42,649 bases of DNA from Bradyrhizobium jicamae (GCF_001440395.1 NZ_LLXZ01000181.1:26821-69469), one strand, 5' to 3'. Counted from the first letter of the stretch, positions 14,890-27,714 are shown. Notes: generated by a model from the sequence alone, not told the origin. Translations and numbers: made by a program.

Positions 14890-16590
14890 ATGGCGAGGCC
14901 AGTAACGGGCCGGAACAGCCGCGCGCGCACGCTTCGCGCAGCCTTGCCGTGCCTTGCGCTGATCGCGCTCTCGGGAACCGCAGCGCACGCGCAAACCGTC
15001 ACGCCGGACCTATTCAGCTCAAGGCGCGCCAGCCAGGTGACGTCGCCGGATTCGCCGCTGCGCCGCACTTCGGCGGAGGTGAACGATCCGCTCGCCAGCC
15101 CAAAGCTGCAGGAGGATGAGAAGCGCGCTCCGTCGCGGATCGGGCAGATTCCGAAATACGGCCTGCCGGCTGCGAGCGGCGCCGCCGATTCCGGCTACGA
15201 CTCGCTCAACCGCCAGCGCAAAAAGCCAAAGTACTATCCGGGGCAGGCGAGGCCGAAGCCGCCGGTCGGGCCCGGCAGCCCGCCGCCGCCGATTGCGTCG
15301 AACACGCAGCTGCGGCTCTCGATCCCGCCGTCGGAATCCGCCAACAAGACACGCCTTGCGCCGGCGATGGCGGGCACTGTGGTCGGGCAGCCGCCGCGCA
15401 AGCGGCTCAGGATCGACGACGATCCGTTCGGCGCCGTCGGCGATTACGCCGGCAGCTTCCTGATCAAGTCAGCCGTCGAACTCAGAGGCGGTTACGACAC
15501 CAATCCCGGGCGAACGTCGGTGCCGCGCGGATCGCCATTCTATGTGATCGCGCCGGAATTCGTCGCGTTCTCCGACTGGGAGCGCCACGCTGTTGTCGCC
15601 GACCTCAGGGGTTCCTTCACCGGCTACACCAACACTTTTCCGCCGGTGGACGGCGTGGTGTCGTCGGCGCCGACGAATATCGACCGTCCGAATTTCATCG
15701 GCCATGTCGATGGCCGTCTCGATGTCACCCACGACACCCGCCTGCTCGGCCAGGCGCGATTGCTTGTCGCCACCGACAATCCCGGCAGCCCGAATGTGCA
15801 GGCCGGCCTGTCCAGATATCCGGTCTATGCGACGTTCGGCGGCACGCTTGGCGTCGATCAGAACTTCAATCGCCTGCAGCTTTCCGCAGGGGCTGCGATC
15901 GACCGCACCGTCTATCAATACTCGGAGTTGACCGACGGCACCTCGACCAGCAACGACGACCGCAACTACAATCAGTACGGCGGGCTCGGCCGCGTCAGCT
16001 ACGATCTGATGCCGGGCTTGAAACCGTTCGGCGAAATCGTGGGCAATATCCGCTCGCACGACATTCTGGTCGATCGTAATGGCTATCAGCGCAATTCCAG
16101 CGGCGGCAACGTCAGGGCCGGCACCAGTTTCGAACTCTCGCGGATGCTGACCGGCGAAGTCGCGGTCGGCTGGGCGGCGCGCACCTATGAAGATCCGCGG
16201 CTGCAATCGCTACAGGGCCTGCTAACATCGGCCTCGCTGGTGTGGGTCGCAACGCCGCTGACATCAGCAAAATTCTTCGCCACCACCTCGATTGACGAGA
16301 CCACCGTGCCCGGCGTTTCCGGCGTGCTGACGCACACCTACACCGCCGAAGTCGATCACGATTTCCGCCGCTGGCTGAGCGCCATCGGCAGATTCACCTG
16401 GGGCACCCAGCGATACCAGGGCGACGACCGCTTCGACCGTTTCTATTCGCTCTCCGGCGACCTGATCTACAAGATGAGCCGTACTCTCTGGCTCAAGGGT
16501 ACGCTGCGCCGGGACTGGCTGGATTCGAACCAGCCCGGCAACAGCACGGCATCGACGGTGGTGATGCTGGGGGTGAGGGTGCAGAACTGA
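14890..16590 (+). CDS. Outer-membrane beta-barrel protein
   Basis: A 566-aa exported protein. The twin-basic N-terminus and hydrophobic core (LPCLALIALSGTAAHAQ) form a signal peptide ending near residue 35. A proline-rich, disordered stretch follows (about 40-175), then from GSFLIKSAVELRGGYDTNPGR to the end come alternating aromatic/polar strands typical of a beta barrel, finishing in MLGVRVQN. GGYDTNPG resembles the start of the BBP2-type barrel family. ATG 14890 is used; upstream GTG codons at 14887 and 14857 are in frame, and a GGAG about 12 bases upstream of the ATG is slightly far. The cargo is unknown: it could be a porin or an exopolysaccharide-related barrel. Confidence 0.82.
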   Translation: MARPVTGRNSRARTLRAALPCLALIALSGTAAHAQTVTPDLFSSRRASQVTSPDSPLRRTSAEVNDPLASPKLQEDEKRAPSRIGQIPKYGLPAASGAADSGYDSLNRQRKKPKYYPGQARPKPPVGPGSPPPPIASNTQLRLSIPPSESANKTRLAPAMAGTVVGQPPRKRLRIDDDPFGAVGDYAGSFLIKSAVELRGGYDTNPGRTSVPRGSPFYVIAPEFVAFSDWERHAVVADLRGSFTGYTNTFPPVDGVVSSAPTNIDRPNFIGHVDGRLDVTHDTRLLGQARLLVATDNPGSPNVQAGLSRYPVYATFGGTLGVDQNFNRLQLSAGAAIDRTVYQYSELTDGTSTSNDDRNYNQYGGLGRVSYDLMPGLKPFGEIVGNIRSHDILVDRNGYQRNSSGGNVRAGTSFELSRMLTGEVAVGWAARTYEDPRLQSLQGLLTSASLVWVATPLTSAKFFATTSIDETTVPGVSGVLTHTYTAEVDHDFRRWLSAIGRFTWGTQRYQGDDRFDRFYSLSGDLIYKMSRTLWLKGTLRRDWLDSNQPGNSTASTVVMLGVRVQN

Positions 16591-16652
16591 GGGACGCATA
16601 ATCCCTGTCGATTGCAGGGAAAGCGATTCTTTCGCCCGCGGCGAATGCAAAC

Positions 16653-16680
16653 AAAAACCCCGGCACTTCTGCCGGGGTCC
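16653..16680 (-). terminator. Intrinsic terminator of the BA14K-like gene
   Basis: On the minus strand CCCCGGCAGAAGTGCCGGGG is followed by TTTTTG, a canonical stem plus T tract, 30 bases after the BA14K-like stop. The stem would also lie downstream of the convergent barrel gene. Confidence 0.85.
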
Positions 16681-16707
16681 TAAAATATCGTGACAGGCAC
16701 TCGTCCT

Positions 16708-17088
16708 CTACGGGCACGGACGGCGGAGGCCGTCGCGGCCGAGATAGGTCATGCTATTGGGATCGAACGAACGGTAGCGCTGCATGCAATAGCTGACGGC
16801 ATCGCGCCGCTGCTGCTCGGCGGCGCTCGCTGCGATCGCGCCGCCGATGATGGCCGCGCCGACCCCGATGCCGACTGCGGCGCCGACACCGCTGCCTCGA
16901 CCGCGTCCCCAACCGCCGCCCCGGCCTCGACCCCAGCCGCGCTGTGCGAAGGCCGGAGAGACGCCCGCTGCAACAAAGGCGCCGGTCGTGGCAACCATGC
17001 CGAACGCGTACATGAATAGCAGGGTACCCGCCGCCAATACGCGTGTGATGCGCTGGCGCACCGAATTGCCCATTCCTTGAGTTCTCAT
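16708..17088 (-). CDS. BA14K-like exported glycine-rich protein
   Basis: A 126-aa protein. Residues 1-48 form a long signal peptide (VLAAGTLLFMYAFGMVATTGAFVAAGVSPAFAQ); then a Gly/Arg/Trp-rich stretch (RGWGRGRGGGWGRGRGSG), a Gly/Ala hydrophobic segment (VGAAVGIGVGAAIIGGAIAAS), and the C-terminal AVSYCMQRYRSFDPNSMTYLGRDGLRRPCP, which is the BA14K pattern of rhizobiales surface proteins. The BA14K family includes an immunoreactive, lectin-like protein in Brucella; function here is unknown. ATG 17088 is preceded by AAAGGCGG; an upstream ATG at 17106 and a second at 17073 are possible. A terminator follows the stop. Confidence 0.85.
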   Translation of the reverse strand: MRTQGMGNSVRQRITRVLAAGTLLFMYAFGMVATTGAFVAAGVSPAFAQRGWGRGRGGGWGRGRGSGVGAAVGIGVGAAIIGGAIAASAAEQQRRDAVSYCMQRYRSFDPNSMTYLGRDGLRRPCP

Positions 17089-17119
17089 ACTACCGCCTTT
17101 CTTCATGATTCCAGATAAT

Positions 17120-17146
17120 GATGCCCACCTGAGGAGAGGTGGGCAT
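17120..17146. other. Strong hairpin upstream of the BA14K-like gene
   Basis: TGCCCACCT and AGGTGGGCA pair perfectly over nine bases with a six-base loop. On the minus strand it lies about 35 bases before the BA14K-like start, so it may be in that gene's leader; on the plus strand no gene ends nearby. Role unknown. Confidence 0.5.
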
Positions 17147-17269
17147 TGATCCGGATCCAGCGAGGTTGCGGGCAATATGATGACGTGTCCAGACACATCG
17201 CGGCATACGTGGGCTGACCCGCGCATCCATCAACCCTCGCGAGATGCCCGTTCGAGTTCGAGCGAAAGG

Positions 17270-17301
17270 CTATCACTGCCGGGCTGAGCCCGGCGATAGC
17301 G
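17270..17301 (-). terminator. Hairpin downstream of gltD
   Basis: GCTATC-(A)-CTGCCGGGCT and AGCCCGGC-GATAGC form a long stem starting five bases after the gltD stop. On the minus strand it is followed by only CTTTCG, so it is a weaker than usual intrinsic terminator or an mRNA 3' stabiliser for the glt messages. Confidence 0.55.
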
Positions 17302-17305
17302 GCCT

Positions 17306-18763
17306 TTAGCGCGGCAGCGTCGTCGATCCCATCAGATACTGGTCGATCGCGCGCGCACACAGGCGGCCCTCGCGGATCGCCCAGACCACCAGCGACTGGC
17401 CGCGGCGCATGTCACCGGCGGAGAAGACGTTGGGCAGCGAGGTCTTGTAGTCGATCAGATTGGCGCGGACGTTGCCGCGCTGGTCGAGATCGACGCCGAG
17501 CGTCTTCAGCATGCCTTCGTGCACGGGATGCACGAAACCCATGGCGAGCAGCACGAGCTGCGCGTCGAGTTCGAATTCGGTGCCGGGCAGCGGCTTGAAC
17601 TTGTCGTCGACCTTCACGCAGTGCAGCTTCTGCACCTTGCCGTCGACGCCGGAGAATTTTTGCGTCAGCACGGCGAATTCGCGGGTCGCGCCTTCGGCCT
17701 GGCTCGACGAGGTCCGCATCTTCAACGGCCAGTTCGGCCAGGTCACGCCCTTGTTCTCGTGCTCGGGCGGCGCCGGCATGATTTCGAGCTGCGTCACTGA
17801 CGCCGCGCCCTGCCGGAAGGAGGTGCCGATGCAGTCCGAACCGGTGTCGCCGCCGCCGATCACGACGACATGCTTGCCGCCGGCGAGGATATCCTTGACG
17901 GCGCCGAGCGGCTCGGAAGAGACGCGGCGATTTTGTTGCGGCAGGAAATCCATCGCAAAATGGATGCCGTCGAGGTCGCGGCCGGGGATCGGCAGGTCGC
18001 GGCCGGCTTCGGCGCCGCCGGTCAGCGCCACGGCGTCATACTGGTCGAGCAGTTCGCGCGGGTCGATCGCGCCTTCGGACGTGCCGCCGACATGGGCGCC
18101 GTAATGGAACGTCACGCCCTCGGCTTCCATCTGCGCCACGCGGCGGTCGATGACGTGCTTTTCCATCTTGAAGTCGGGAATGCCGTAACGGAGCAATCCG
18201 CCAGCCTTGGCGAACTTCTCGTAGACATGGACGTCATGGCCGGCGCGCGCGAGCTGCTGCGCGGCGGCAAGGCCTGCAGGGCCGGAGCCTATGACCGCGA
18301 CCTTCTTGCCGGTCTTTTCCGGCGCGATTTCCGGCTTCAGCCAGCCATTGTCCCAGGCGCGGTCGACGATGGCGCATTCGATGGTCTTGATGGTGACCGG
18401 GTTGTCGTCGATGTTGAGCGTGCAGGACGCCTCGCACGGCGCGGGGCAGATGCGGCCGGTGAACTCGGGGAAATTGTTGGTCGAGTGCAGGTTGCGCGAG
18501 GCCTCTTCCCAGTTGTCCTGATAGACGAGGTCGTTGAAGTCGGGGATCTGGTTGTTGACCGGGCAGCCGGGCGTGCCCGGCGCCACCGAGCCGGTGCCGT
18601 GACAATAGGGGATGCCGCAGTTCATGCAGCGTGCGGCCTGCTCGCGGGTGTCCTTCTCGCTCAGGGGAATGACGAATTCGCGATAGTGCTTCAGCCGCTC
18701 TTCGACCGGCGTGTACTTGCGGTCGTGCCGGTCGATCTCGAGAAAGCCTGTGATCTTACCCAT
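17306..18763 (-). CDS. gltD: Glutamate synthase (NADPH) small subunit
   Basis: The beta subunit of NADPH-dependent glutamate synthase: it takes electrons from NADPH through FAD and iron-sulfur clusters to the large subunit for ammonia assimilation. Length 485 aa is standard. Cysteines C46, C49, C54 and C67 (ARCMNCGIPYCHG...GCPVNN) and C106, C110 and C114 (ICPAPCEASC) are the N-terminal Fe-S ligands. The FAD site is VAVIGSGPAGLAAAQ near 155-169, the NADPH site is VVVIGGGDTGSDCIG, and the closing SAGDMRRGQSLVVWAIREGR is the terminal flavin-binding motif. It lies downstream of gltB in the same direction, about 146 bases apart, with a palindromic repeat in the gap. Confidence 0.97.
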   Translation of the reverse strand: MGKITGFLEIDRHDRKYTPVEERLKHYREFVIPLSEKDTREQAARCMNCGIPYCHGTGSVAPGTPGCPVNNQIPDFNDLVYQDNWEEASRNLHSTNNFPEFTGRICPAPCEASCTLNIDDNPVTIKTIECAIVDRAWDNGWLKPEIAPEKTGKKVAVIGSGPAGLAAAQQLARAGHDVHVYEKFAKAGGLLRYGIPDFKMEKHVIDRRVAQMEAEGVTFHYGAHVGGTSEGAIDPRELLDQYDAVALTGGAEAGRDLPIPGRDLDGIHFAMDFLPQQNRRVSSEPLGAVKDILAGGKHVVVIGGGDTGSDCIGTSFRQGAASVTQLEIMPAPPEHENKGVTWPNWPLKMRTSSSQAEGATREFAVLTQKFSGVDGKVQKLHCVKVDDKFKPLPGTEFELDAQLVLLAMGFVHPVHEGMLKTLGVDLDQRGNVRANLIDYKTSLPNVFSAGDMRRGQSLVVWAIREGRLCARAIDQYLMGSTTLPR

Positions 18764-18815
18764 TAAACCTGACGTCCCTGCGTCTCTCGTTCGTATTCGT
18801 TTCCCGTCGCTCCTC

Positions 18816-18898
18816 CGTCATTGCGAGGAGCGCAGCGACGAAGCAATCCATATTTGCCGTGCGGAGGGATGGATTGCTTCGCTGCGCTCGCAATGACG
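18816..18898. repeat. Palindromic intergenic repeat (GTCATTGCGAG type), copy 2, between gltB and gltD
   Basis: CGTCATTGCGAGGAGCGCAG and the complementary arm CTGCGCTCGCAATGACG, with inner AAGCAATCCAT/ATGGATTGCTT. It lies inside the presumed gltBD transcript, where it would form a hairpin and could uncouple or tune the two subunits. Confidence 0.85.
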
Positions 18899-18909
18899 GG
18901 CGTGTGTAA

Positions 18910-23643
<4,734 letters not shown>

Positions 23644-24122
23644 CTCATTCCTCTCAAAAAGGCTAAGGGCCTCACCGCATCGTCGGCGCACCTTGGACGC
23701 TTGCGGCACCCACCGGGCCACCGCTCGTCCGCCGCGAGCCGCAATTTCTTAAATTCAGGCCTGGGCGTTCAACGTCCCTGAGGAACGGCCTTGCCTGCAC
23801 TGCCCTGACGCTCGTGGCGCCACGGTTTCGTTGCAATCCCTGTGCCGGGAAAGCCCCGTAATTGAGACAGCGATACTGCCCTAACTTCGACCATGCCAAA
23901 TTTTTATCTATCACACAAGCGCGTGAAAGTCCTCGCCCGCATGCGGATTGGCGGCTCGCGGCCGGGGAAAAGCCGCCAGTGGGGCCTTGCGGCAGCAGCG
24001 CGCCCCGATCCGGCCCAAGGACTGCCGGATTTCGTAACGAAATTGGCCGCGGGCCGGCAGGCGCGAGAGCGAAATGCTCCCGGTCGGGCCTGGTGGCTGC
24101 GGGCTTACAGGAGCTTTCGATA
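23644..24122. other. Gene-free stretch upstream of gltB and the secreted protein gene
   Basis: Roughly 480 bases between two divergent genes. Open frames on both strands (for instance 23893-24123 plus, 23672-24136 minus) are Arg/Pro/Gly-rich, lack ribosome-binding sites and show no protein character, so I leave them out. It should hold the gltB promoter; an AT-rich block at 23896-23920 is the only promoter-like composition. No clear operator is seen. Confidence 0.4.
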
Positions 24123-24833
24123 ATGAAGTTGTTCACGGGATCTTTGGCGGCGGGATTGATCCTTCTGGCTGCAGGCGCGCAGGCGCAGGTGCCCGGGCCT
24201 GACGGACGCTCGCCATACAGGGCGGCGTCGGATTTCGAGGCCCCCTATGCGGTGGCGCCGCAGCCGGCTCCCGGGCCGTATTACGAGCCCGGGCCGCGCT
24301 ACGGCTATGGTCCCGGCCCCAGCCTGTTGCCGTCGACGGAGGTCTATTCCGTGCTGCGCGACAATGGCTTCTCGCCGCTCGGTATCCCCAGGCTCCGCGG
24401 CTTCGTCTACACGATCGCGGCGATCGACCGCGGCGGCGAGGGCGGGCGGCTGGTGATCGACGCGCGTAACGGCCGGATCATCCGCTTCGTGCCGACTGAC
24501 CGGATGGGCGACAATTTCTATGAAGAGCACAGTGCGCTCCCTGGAACTCCGTCCGCTCGGCTGCCGCAGGCCCGTGCGACGGTCCCGCCGGCCCATGTCC
24601 AGGCCGAACCGCGGCCGGCTCCCAAGGTTGCGAGCCGCACGGTGCCGGTGCCGAAGGCCAGCCCGATCGCAGCCAGGCCGGCGCCGGTGCAGCAGCAGGC
24701 CACGGCGCCTGCGCCGAAGCCGACCGAAGTTCAGGCCGCGGCTTCGCCGACGACGACAGGATCGGTTTCAGCCAAGCCCGCCCCGCAGATCGCGCCGACG
24801 CAGGACATGCCGAAGGCGCAGGGGCTGGAGTGA
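24123..24833 (+). CDS. Secreted proline/alanine-rich protein with a PepSY-like segment
   Basis: A 236-aa exported protein. A clean signal peptide (MKLFTGSLAAGLILLAAGAQAQ, cleavage near residue 22) leads to a Pro/Tyr/Gly-rich linker (PAPGPYYEPGPRYGYGPGP), then a compact domain at about 74-125 (TEVYSVLRDNGFSPLGIPRLRGFVYTIAAIDR...GGRLVIDARNGRIIRFVP) that has the helix plus two-strand pattern of PepSY-like modules. The last 100 residues are low-complexity Ala/Pro/Lys. ATG 24123 has AGGAG eight bases upstream. The same layout recurs in Bradyrhizobium secreted proteins, but I know no function. A dyad and a terminator follow directly. Confidence 0.75.
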   Translation: MKLFTGSLAAGLILLAAGAQAQVPGPDGRSPYRAASDFEAPYAVAPQPAPGPYYEPGPRYGYGPGPSLLPSTEVYSVLRDNGFSPLGIPRLRGFVYTIAAIDRGGEGGRLVIDARNGRIIRFVPTDRMGDNFYEEHSALPGTPSARLPQARATVPPAHVQAEPRPAPKVASRTVPVPKASPIAARPAPVQQQATAPAPKPTEVQAAASPTTTGSVSAKPAPQIAPTQDMPKAQGLE

Positions 24834-24842
24834 ACCTCTAAC

Positions 24843-24868
24843 GTCGTCCCTGCTTTCGCAGGGACGAC
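24843..24868. repeat. Palindromic element GTCGTCCCTGC/GCAGGGACGAC
   Basis: GTCGTCCCTGC and GCAGGGACGAC form an 11-bp perfect stem with a TTTC loop, 10 bases after the secreted-protein stop. This stem is part of a repeat family seen often between Bradyrhizobium genes and may also help end transcription. Confidence 0.7.
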
Positions 24869-24876
24869 AGCAATAC

Positions 24877-24906
24877 AAAACGTCCCGGCATCCCGGGGCG
24901 TTTTTC
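24877..24906 (+). terminator. Intrinsic terminator, possibly bidirectional
   Basis: AAACGTCCCGG-CAT-CCCGGGGCGTTTTTC: a GC stem flanked by A and T tracts, working rightward for the secreted-protein gene and possibly leftward for the convergent hydrolase gene, which ends at 24917. Confidence 0.8.
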
Positions 24907-24916
24907 ATTGTGACGA

Positions 24917-25693
24917 CTATTCGTGCTGACCGGCGGCGGCCAGGATAAGATCGGCGACCTTGTCGGCTTGCGAGACCAATGACAGGTGGCCGGCGTCCAG
25001 CTCGACCGTCGTCGCGTGCATGCGCTTGGCCAGAAAACGTTCGAGGTCGGGATTGATGGTGTAGTCCTGCTTCGACACCGCGTACCAGCTCGGCTTGCTA
25101 TGCCAGGCGGCTGCGGTGGTGCGGCCGGCGAAAATGGAAGCTGCGGTCGGCCACTGCACGGCGTAGAGAACTTCCGCCGTCTTGCGATCGACGCCATTGG
25201 CGAAATATTTCAGGAACGCGTCCTCGGACAATTTGGTGAAGCCGTCATGCTCCTGAACGCCGGCCCGCGCCGGGCCGGCCGGAAATTTTTGCGACAGCGC
25301 GACGAAATCCTCGCCCGCATCGGGGGCGCGCGCCGCGATATAGACGAGCCCGGTGACCTTCGGATCGGTGCCGACTTCGCTGATGACGGTGCCGCCCCAG
25401 GAATGCGCCACCAGCACGGTCGGGCCGTCCTGCTGCGCCAGCGCGCGGCGCGTGGCGGCTACTGAATCTTCCAGCGAGGTCAGCGGATTCTGGACCGCGG
25501 TGACGTGAAGTCCTGCCGCCTGCAGCCGCGGAATGACTTCCGACCAGCTCGATCCGTCGGCCCAGGCGCCGTGTACCAGCACGATGTTTTTCACCTTGAG
25601 CGGTGCGGCGGCGTGCGCCGGCGTGGCAAGGGCGCCGAACGAGCCTGCAAGAACACTGGCGGCGAGCGCCGCAACGATCTGTAACTTCGTCAT
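24917..25693 (-). CDS. Exported alpha/beta hydrolase
   Basis: A 258-aa hydrolase. A signal peptide (about 1-29, LQIVAALAASVLAGSFGALATPAHAA) directs it to the periplasm. The fold follows: VKNIVLVHGAWADGSSW gives the oxyanion-hole HG (H41-G42), VLVAHSWGGTVI the nucleophile elbow with S98, and ELDAGHLSLVSQADKVADLI the catalytic histidine; an acidic residue near DYTINPDLE would complete the triad. The body resembles the MhpC/salicylate-esterase-like hydrolases annotated as alpha/beta hydrolases in rhizobia. Natural substrate is unknown. It is convergent with the secreted-protein gene and both share the terminator region at 24877-24906. Confidence 0.88.
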   Translation of the reverse strand: MTKLQIVAALAASVLAGSFGALATPAHAAAPLKVKNIVLVHGAWADGSSWSEVIPRLQAAGLHVTAVQNPLTSLEDSVAATRRALAQQDGPTVLVAHSWGGTVISEVGTDPKVTGLVYIAARAPDAGEDFVALSQKFPAGPARAGVQEHDGFTKLSEDAFLKYFANGVDRKTAEVLYAVQWPTAASIFAGRTTAAAWHSKPSWYAVSKQDYTINPDLERFLAKRMHATTVELDAGHLSLVSQADKVADLILAAAGQHE

Positions 25694-25888
25694 CGATCTC
25701 TCCTGGTTTGATATCTCTGCTGAAGTGCCGGGGTGCGAAAGTGAGTACGTCGCCGAACTGCAAACGTTACGCGTCTCGAAGCCACCGCTACCGGTGCGCG
25801 CGGTGAAATAGTCGTTGCAGTGGCGGATAGCATTTAAATTCGCTGTTAATCAGCGAAGCGCGGATCGCGCCGTCTCAGCCATGAGCGC

Positions 25889-25922
25889 AAAAAAAACGCC
25901 CCGGTTTCCCGGGGCGTTTCTG
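25889..25922 (-). terminator. Strong intrinsic terminator of hsp20
   Basis: On the minus strand ACGCCCCGG-GAAA-CCGGGGCGT is followed by eight T residues, 34 bases after the hsp20 stop. The opposite strand has a shorter T tract, so some bidirectional action is possible. Confidence 0.92.
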
Positions 25923-25955
25923 CGTTCGGCCAATACCGGCCGAAATTCTGGCTGC

Positions 25956-26423
25956 TTACGCGGCGACGGAAGCGTCGACCACCTGCGGGGCCTGCGCGCC
26001 GGAGTTGATCGGAATGCTGCGCGGCTTCTTGGCCTCGGGGATCTCGCGGACGAGATCGACGTGGAGCAGGCCGTTCTCGAGCGAGGCGTTTTTCACCTGC
26101 ACGAAATCGGCAAGCTGGAAGATGCGCTCGAAGGCGCGCGCGGCAATGCCGCGGTAGAGCACTTCGGATTTGTCCTGGCCGTTCTCGTTGGCCGACTTCT
26201 CGCCCTTGATCGTCAGCGTGTTTTCCTTCGCGACGATGGAAAGCTCGCCTTGCGCGAAACCGGAGACCGCAACGCTGATGCGGTAGGCGTTCTCGCCGGT
26301 GCGCTCGATGTTGTAGGGCGGATAACCGGGGCTGCCGTCTGACGTCACCTGATCGAGCAGGTTGAAGAAGCGGTCGAAGCCGACGGTGGAACGATAAAAC
26401 GGGGTGAGGTCGTAGGTACGCAT
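25956..26423 (-). CDS. Hsp20/alpha-crystallin small heat-shock protein
   Basis: An ATP-independent chaperone that binds unfolding proteins under heat stress and forms large oligomers in the cytosol. The 155-aa protein begins MRTYDLTPFYRSTVGFDRFFNLLD, the opening of the class A rhizobial small heat-shock proteins; the alpha-crystallin domain spans about 35-130 (YPPYNIERTGENAYRISVAVSGF through ASLENGLLHVDLVREIPE), with ENGLLHVDL as the conserved A-x-x-x-n-GvL-like motif. The C-terminal IPI of SIPINS is the I-x-I contact for oligomer assembly. It is controlled by an RpoH-like promoter and a ROSE-type leader described separately, and ends with a strong terminator, so it is a single-gene unit. Confidence 0.96.
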   Translation of the reverse strand: MRTYDLTPFYRSTVGFDRFFNLLDQVTSDGSPGYPPYNIERTGENAYRISVAVSGFAQGELSIVAKENTLTIKGEKSANENGQDKSEVLYRGIAARAFERIFQLADFVQVKNASLENGLLHVDLVREIPEAKKPRSIPINSGAQAPQVVDASVAA

Positions 26424-26550
26424 ATGTAGTCCTCCATTGAGCGACTGTTTGAATTAACCCGCCCGCCATCGGGCCGGGCCGTAGTCCTGCGCAGCCTCAG
26501 GTTTTGGAGCCGTGAGTTTCGATTCCGAAACACTGGTAGCGGCCTGCACA
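26424..26550 (-). ncRNA. ROSE-type RNA thermometer in the hsp20 leader
   Basis: The hsp20 leader ends CAGTCGCTCAATGGAGGAC just before CATATG. The TCGCT beside GGAGGA matches the conserved U(U/C)GCU that masks the Shine-Dalgarno sequence in ROSE thermometers of Bradyrhizobium small heat-shock genes. Upstream, GCCCGCCATCGGGC-type pairing (about 26459-26479) supplies further stems of the multi-hairpin layout. Gene family, leader length and the masked site all agree with a ROSE element; the exact fold was not computed. Confidence 0.82.
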
Positions 26551-26556
26551 GAAGTG

Positions 26557-26584
26557 ATATGGGAGGGGTGAAACGACGTTCAAG
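26557..26584 (-). promoter_or_regulatory. RpoH (sigma-32)-like promoter for hsp20
   Basis: On the minus strand CTTGAA (26579-26584) and CCCATAT (26557-26563) are separated by 15 bases, as in RpoH promoters. Transcription would start near 26550, giving a leader of about 125 bases that spans the ROSE element. Confidence 0.75.
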
Positions 26585-26657
26585 AGGGGCGAAACGGGCC
26601 CCTTTTTTGCGCCCCCGCCTTGATTTCCAGCCCTTTTCACCTAGCCGGTTTCTTCGC

Positions 26658-27605
26658 ATGACGCTCGTCTCGATCCCCGCCAATCCGGTTCCGGAGGACG
26701 TCGTCTCGGGCACCATCAAGACGCCCGATGGCGCGGAATTGCGGTTCGCGCGCTGGGCGCCGCCGGCGGGGCGCAAGGGCACGGTCTGCGTCTTCACCGG
26801 GCGCAGCGAGCCGATCGAGAAATATTTCGAGACCGTGCGCGACTTGCGCGACCGTGGTTTTGCCGTGGCGATGATCGACTGGCGCGGACAGGGGCATTCC
26901 TCGCGCCGCCTGCGCGACCCGCGCAAGGGCTATGTCCGCGATTTCTCCGATTATGAGGTCGATGTCGAAACTTTCGTGCAGCAGGTGGTGCTGCCGGATT
27001 GCCCACCGCCGTTCTTCGCGCTGGCGCATTCGATGGGCGGCGCGGTCATGTTGCGGCTCGCGCATGCGGGAAAGCGCTGGTTCGATCGCATGGTGCTGTC
27101 GGCGCCGATGATCGACCTGCCGGGACGCAGGACCTCGTTCCCGACGCGGGCGCTGCTTCGGACCATGCGGCTGATGGGGCAGGGCGGGCGTTACGTGCCC
27201 GGCGGCAGCGATGCGTTGACCGGAACGGAATCCTTCATCAACAACCCCTTCACCAGCGATCCCGTGCGCTACGCCCGCAATGCCGCGATCTTCGAGGAAG
27301 ACCCGACGCTCGGCCTCGGTTCGCCGACGGTGGCCTGGGCCGATACCGCGTTCAGGGCGATGCATACCTTTCGCGGGATGAACTACCCGTCCGAAATCCG
27401 GCAGCCGATCCTGATGCTGGCCGCCAGCAACGACAGCATCGTCTCAACGGCTGCGATCGAGGAATTTGCCTATCATTTGCGCGCCGGCTCGCATCTGGTG
27501 ATCGCCGGCTCCAAGCACGAGATCCTGCAGGAGCAGGACCGCTACCGCTCGCAATTCTGGGCGGCGTTCGACGCCTTCGTGCCGGGCACGCCGCTGTTCA
27601 AGTGA
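26658..27605 (+). CDS. Alpha/beta hydrolase, lysophospholipase-like
   Basis: A 315-aa cytosolic or peripheral hydrolase resembling PldB-type lysophospholipases/monoacylglycerol lipases. The core shows VCVFTGRSEPIEKYFETVRDL, AMIDWRGQGHSSR, and the nucleophile elbow ALAHSMGGAVM with S125; LMLAASNDSIVS supplies the catalytic aspartate and GSKHEILQEQDRYR the histidine. ATG 26658 is used; the frame is open to 26559, but those codons are basic and overlap the hsp20 promoter region. Substrate is inferred only at family level. The gene is divergent from hsp20, with a palindromic repeat just after its stop. Confidence 0.88.
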   Translation: MTLVSIPANPVPEDVVSGTIKTPDGAELRFARWAPPAGRKGTVCVFTGRSEPIEKYFETVRDLRDRGFAVAMIDWRGQGHSSRRLRDPRKGYVRDFSDYEVDVETFVQQVVLPDCPPPFFALAHSMGGAVMLRLAHAGKRWFDRMVLSAPMIDLPGRRTSFPTRALLRTMRLMGQGGRYVPGGSDALTGTESFINNPFTSDPVRYARNAAIFEEDPTLGLGSPTVAWADTAFRAMHTFRGMNYPSEIRQPILMLAASNDSIVSTAAIEEFAYHLRAGSHLVIAGSKHEILQEQDRYRSQFWAAFDAFVPGTPLFK

Positions 27606-27617
27606 TGCAACTCTCTT

Positions 27618-27714
27618 GTCATTGCCGGGCTTGACCCGGCAATCCATCCGCTTCGAACAAGTTGGGGTGTCCGCTGACGCGGACGATGGACGCGGGTCAA
27701 GCCCGCGTATGACG
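27618..27714. repeat. Palindromic intergenic repeat (GTCATTGCCGGGCTTGACCC type)
   Basis: The left arm contains GCCGGG-CTTGA-CCCGGC as a self-contained hairpin, and the whole arm pairs with the right arm GGACGCGGGTCAAGCCCGC. It sits between two convergent genes and is a third family of interspersed palindrome in the window. Confidence 0.75.

Noticed and set aside
23672..24136. Open frames in the gltB upstream gap
   Set aside because: Arg/Gly/Pro-rich with no ribosome-binding site, signal or motif, consistent with non-coding high-GC DNA.
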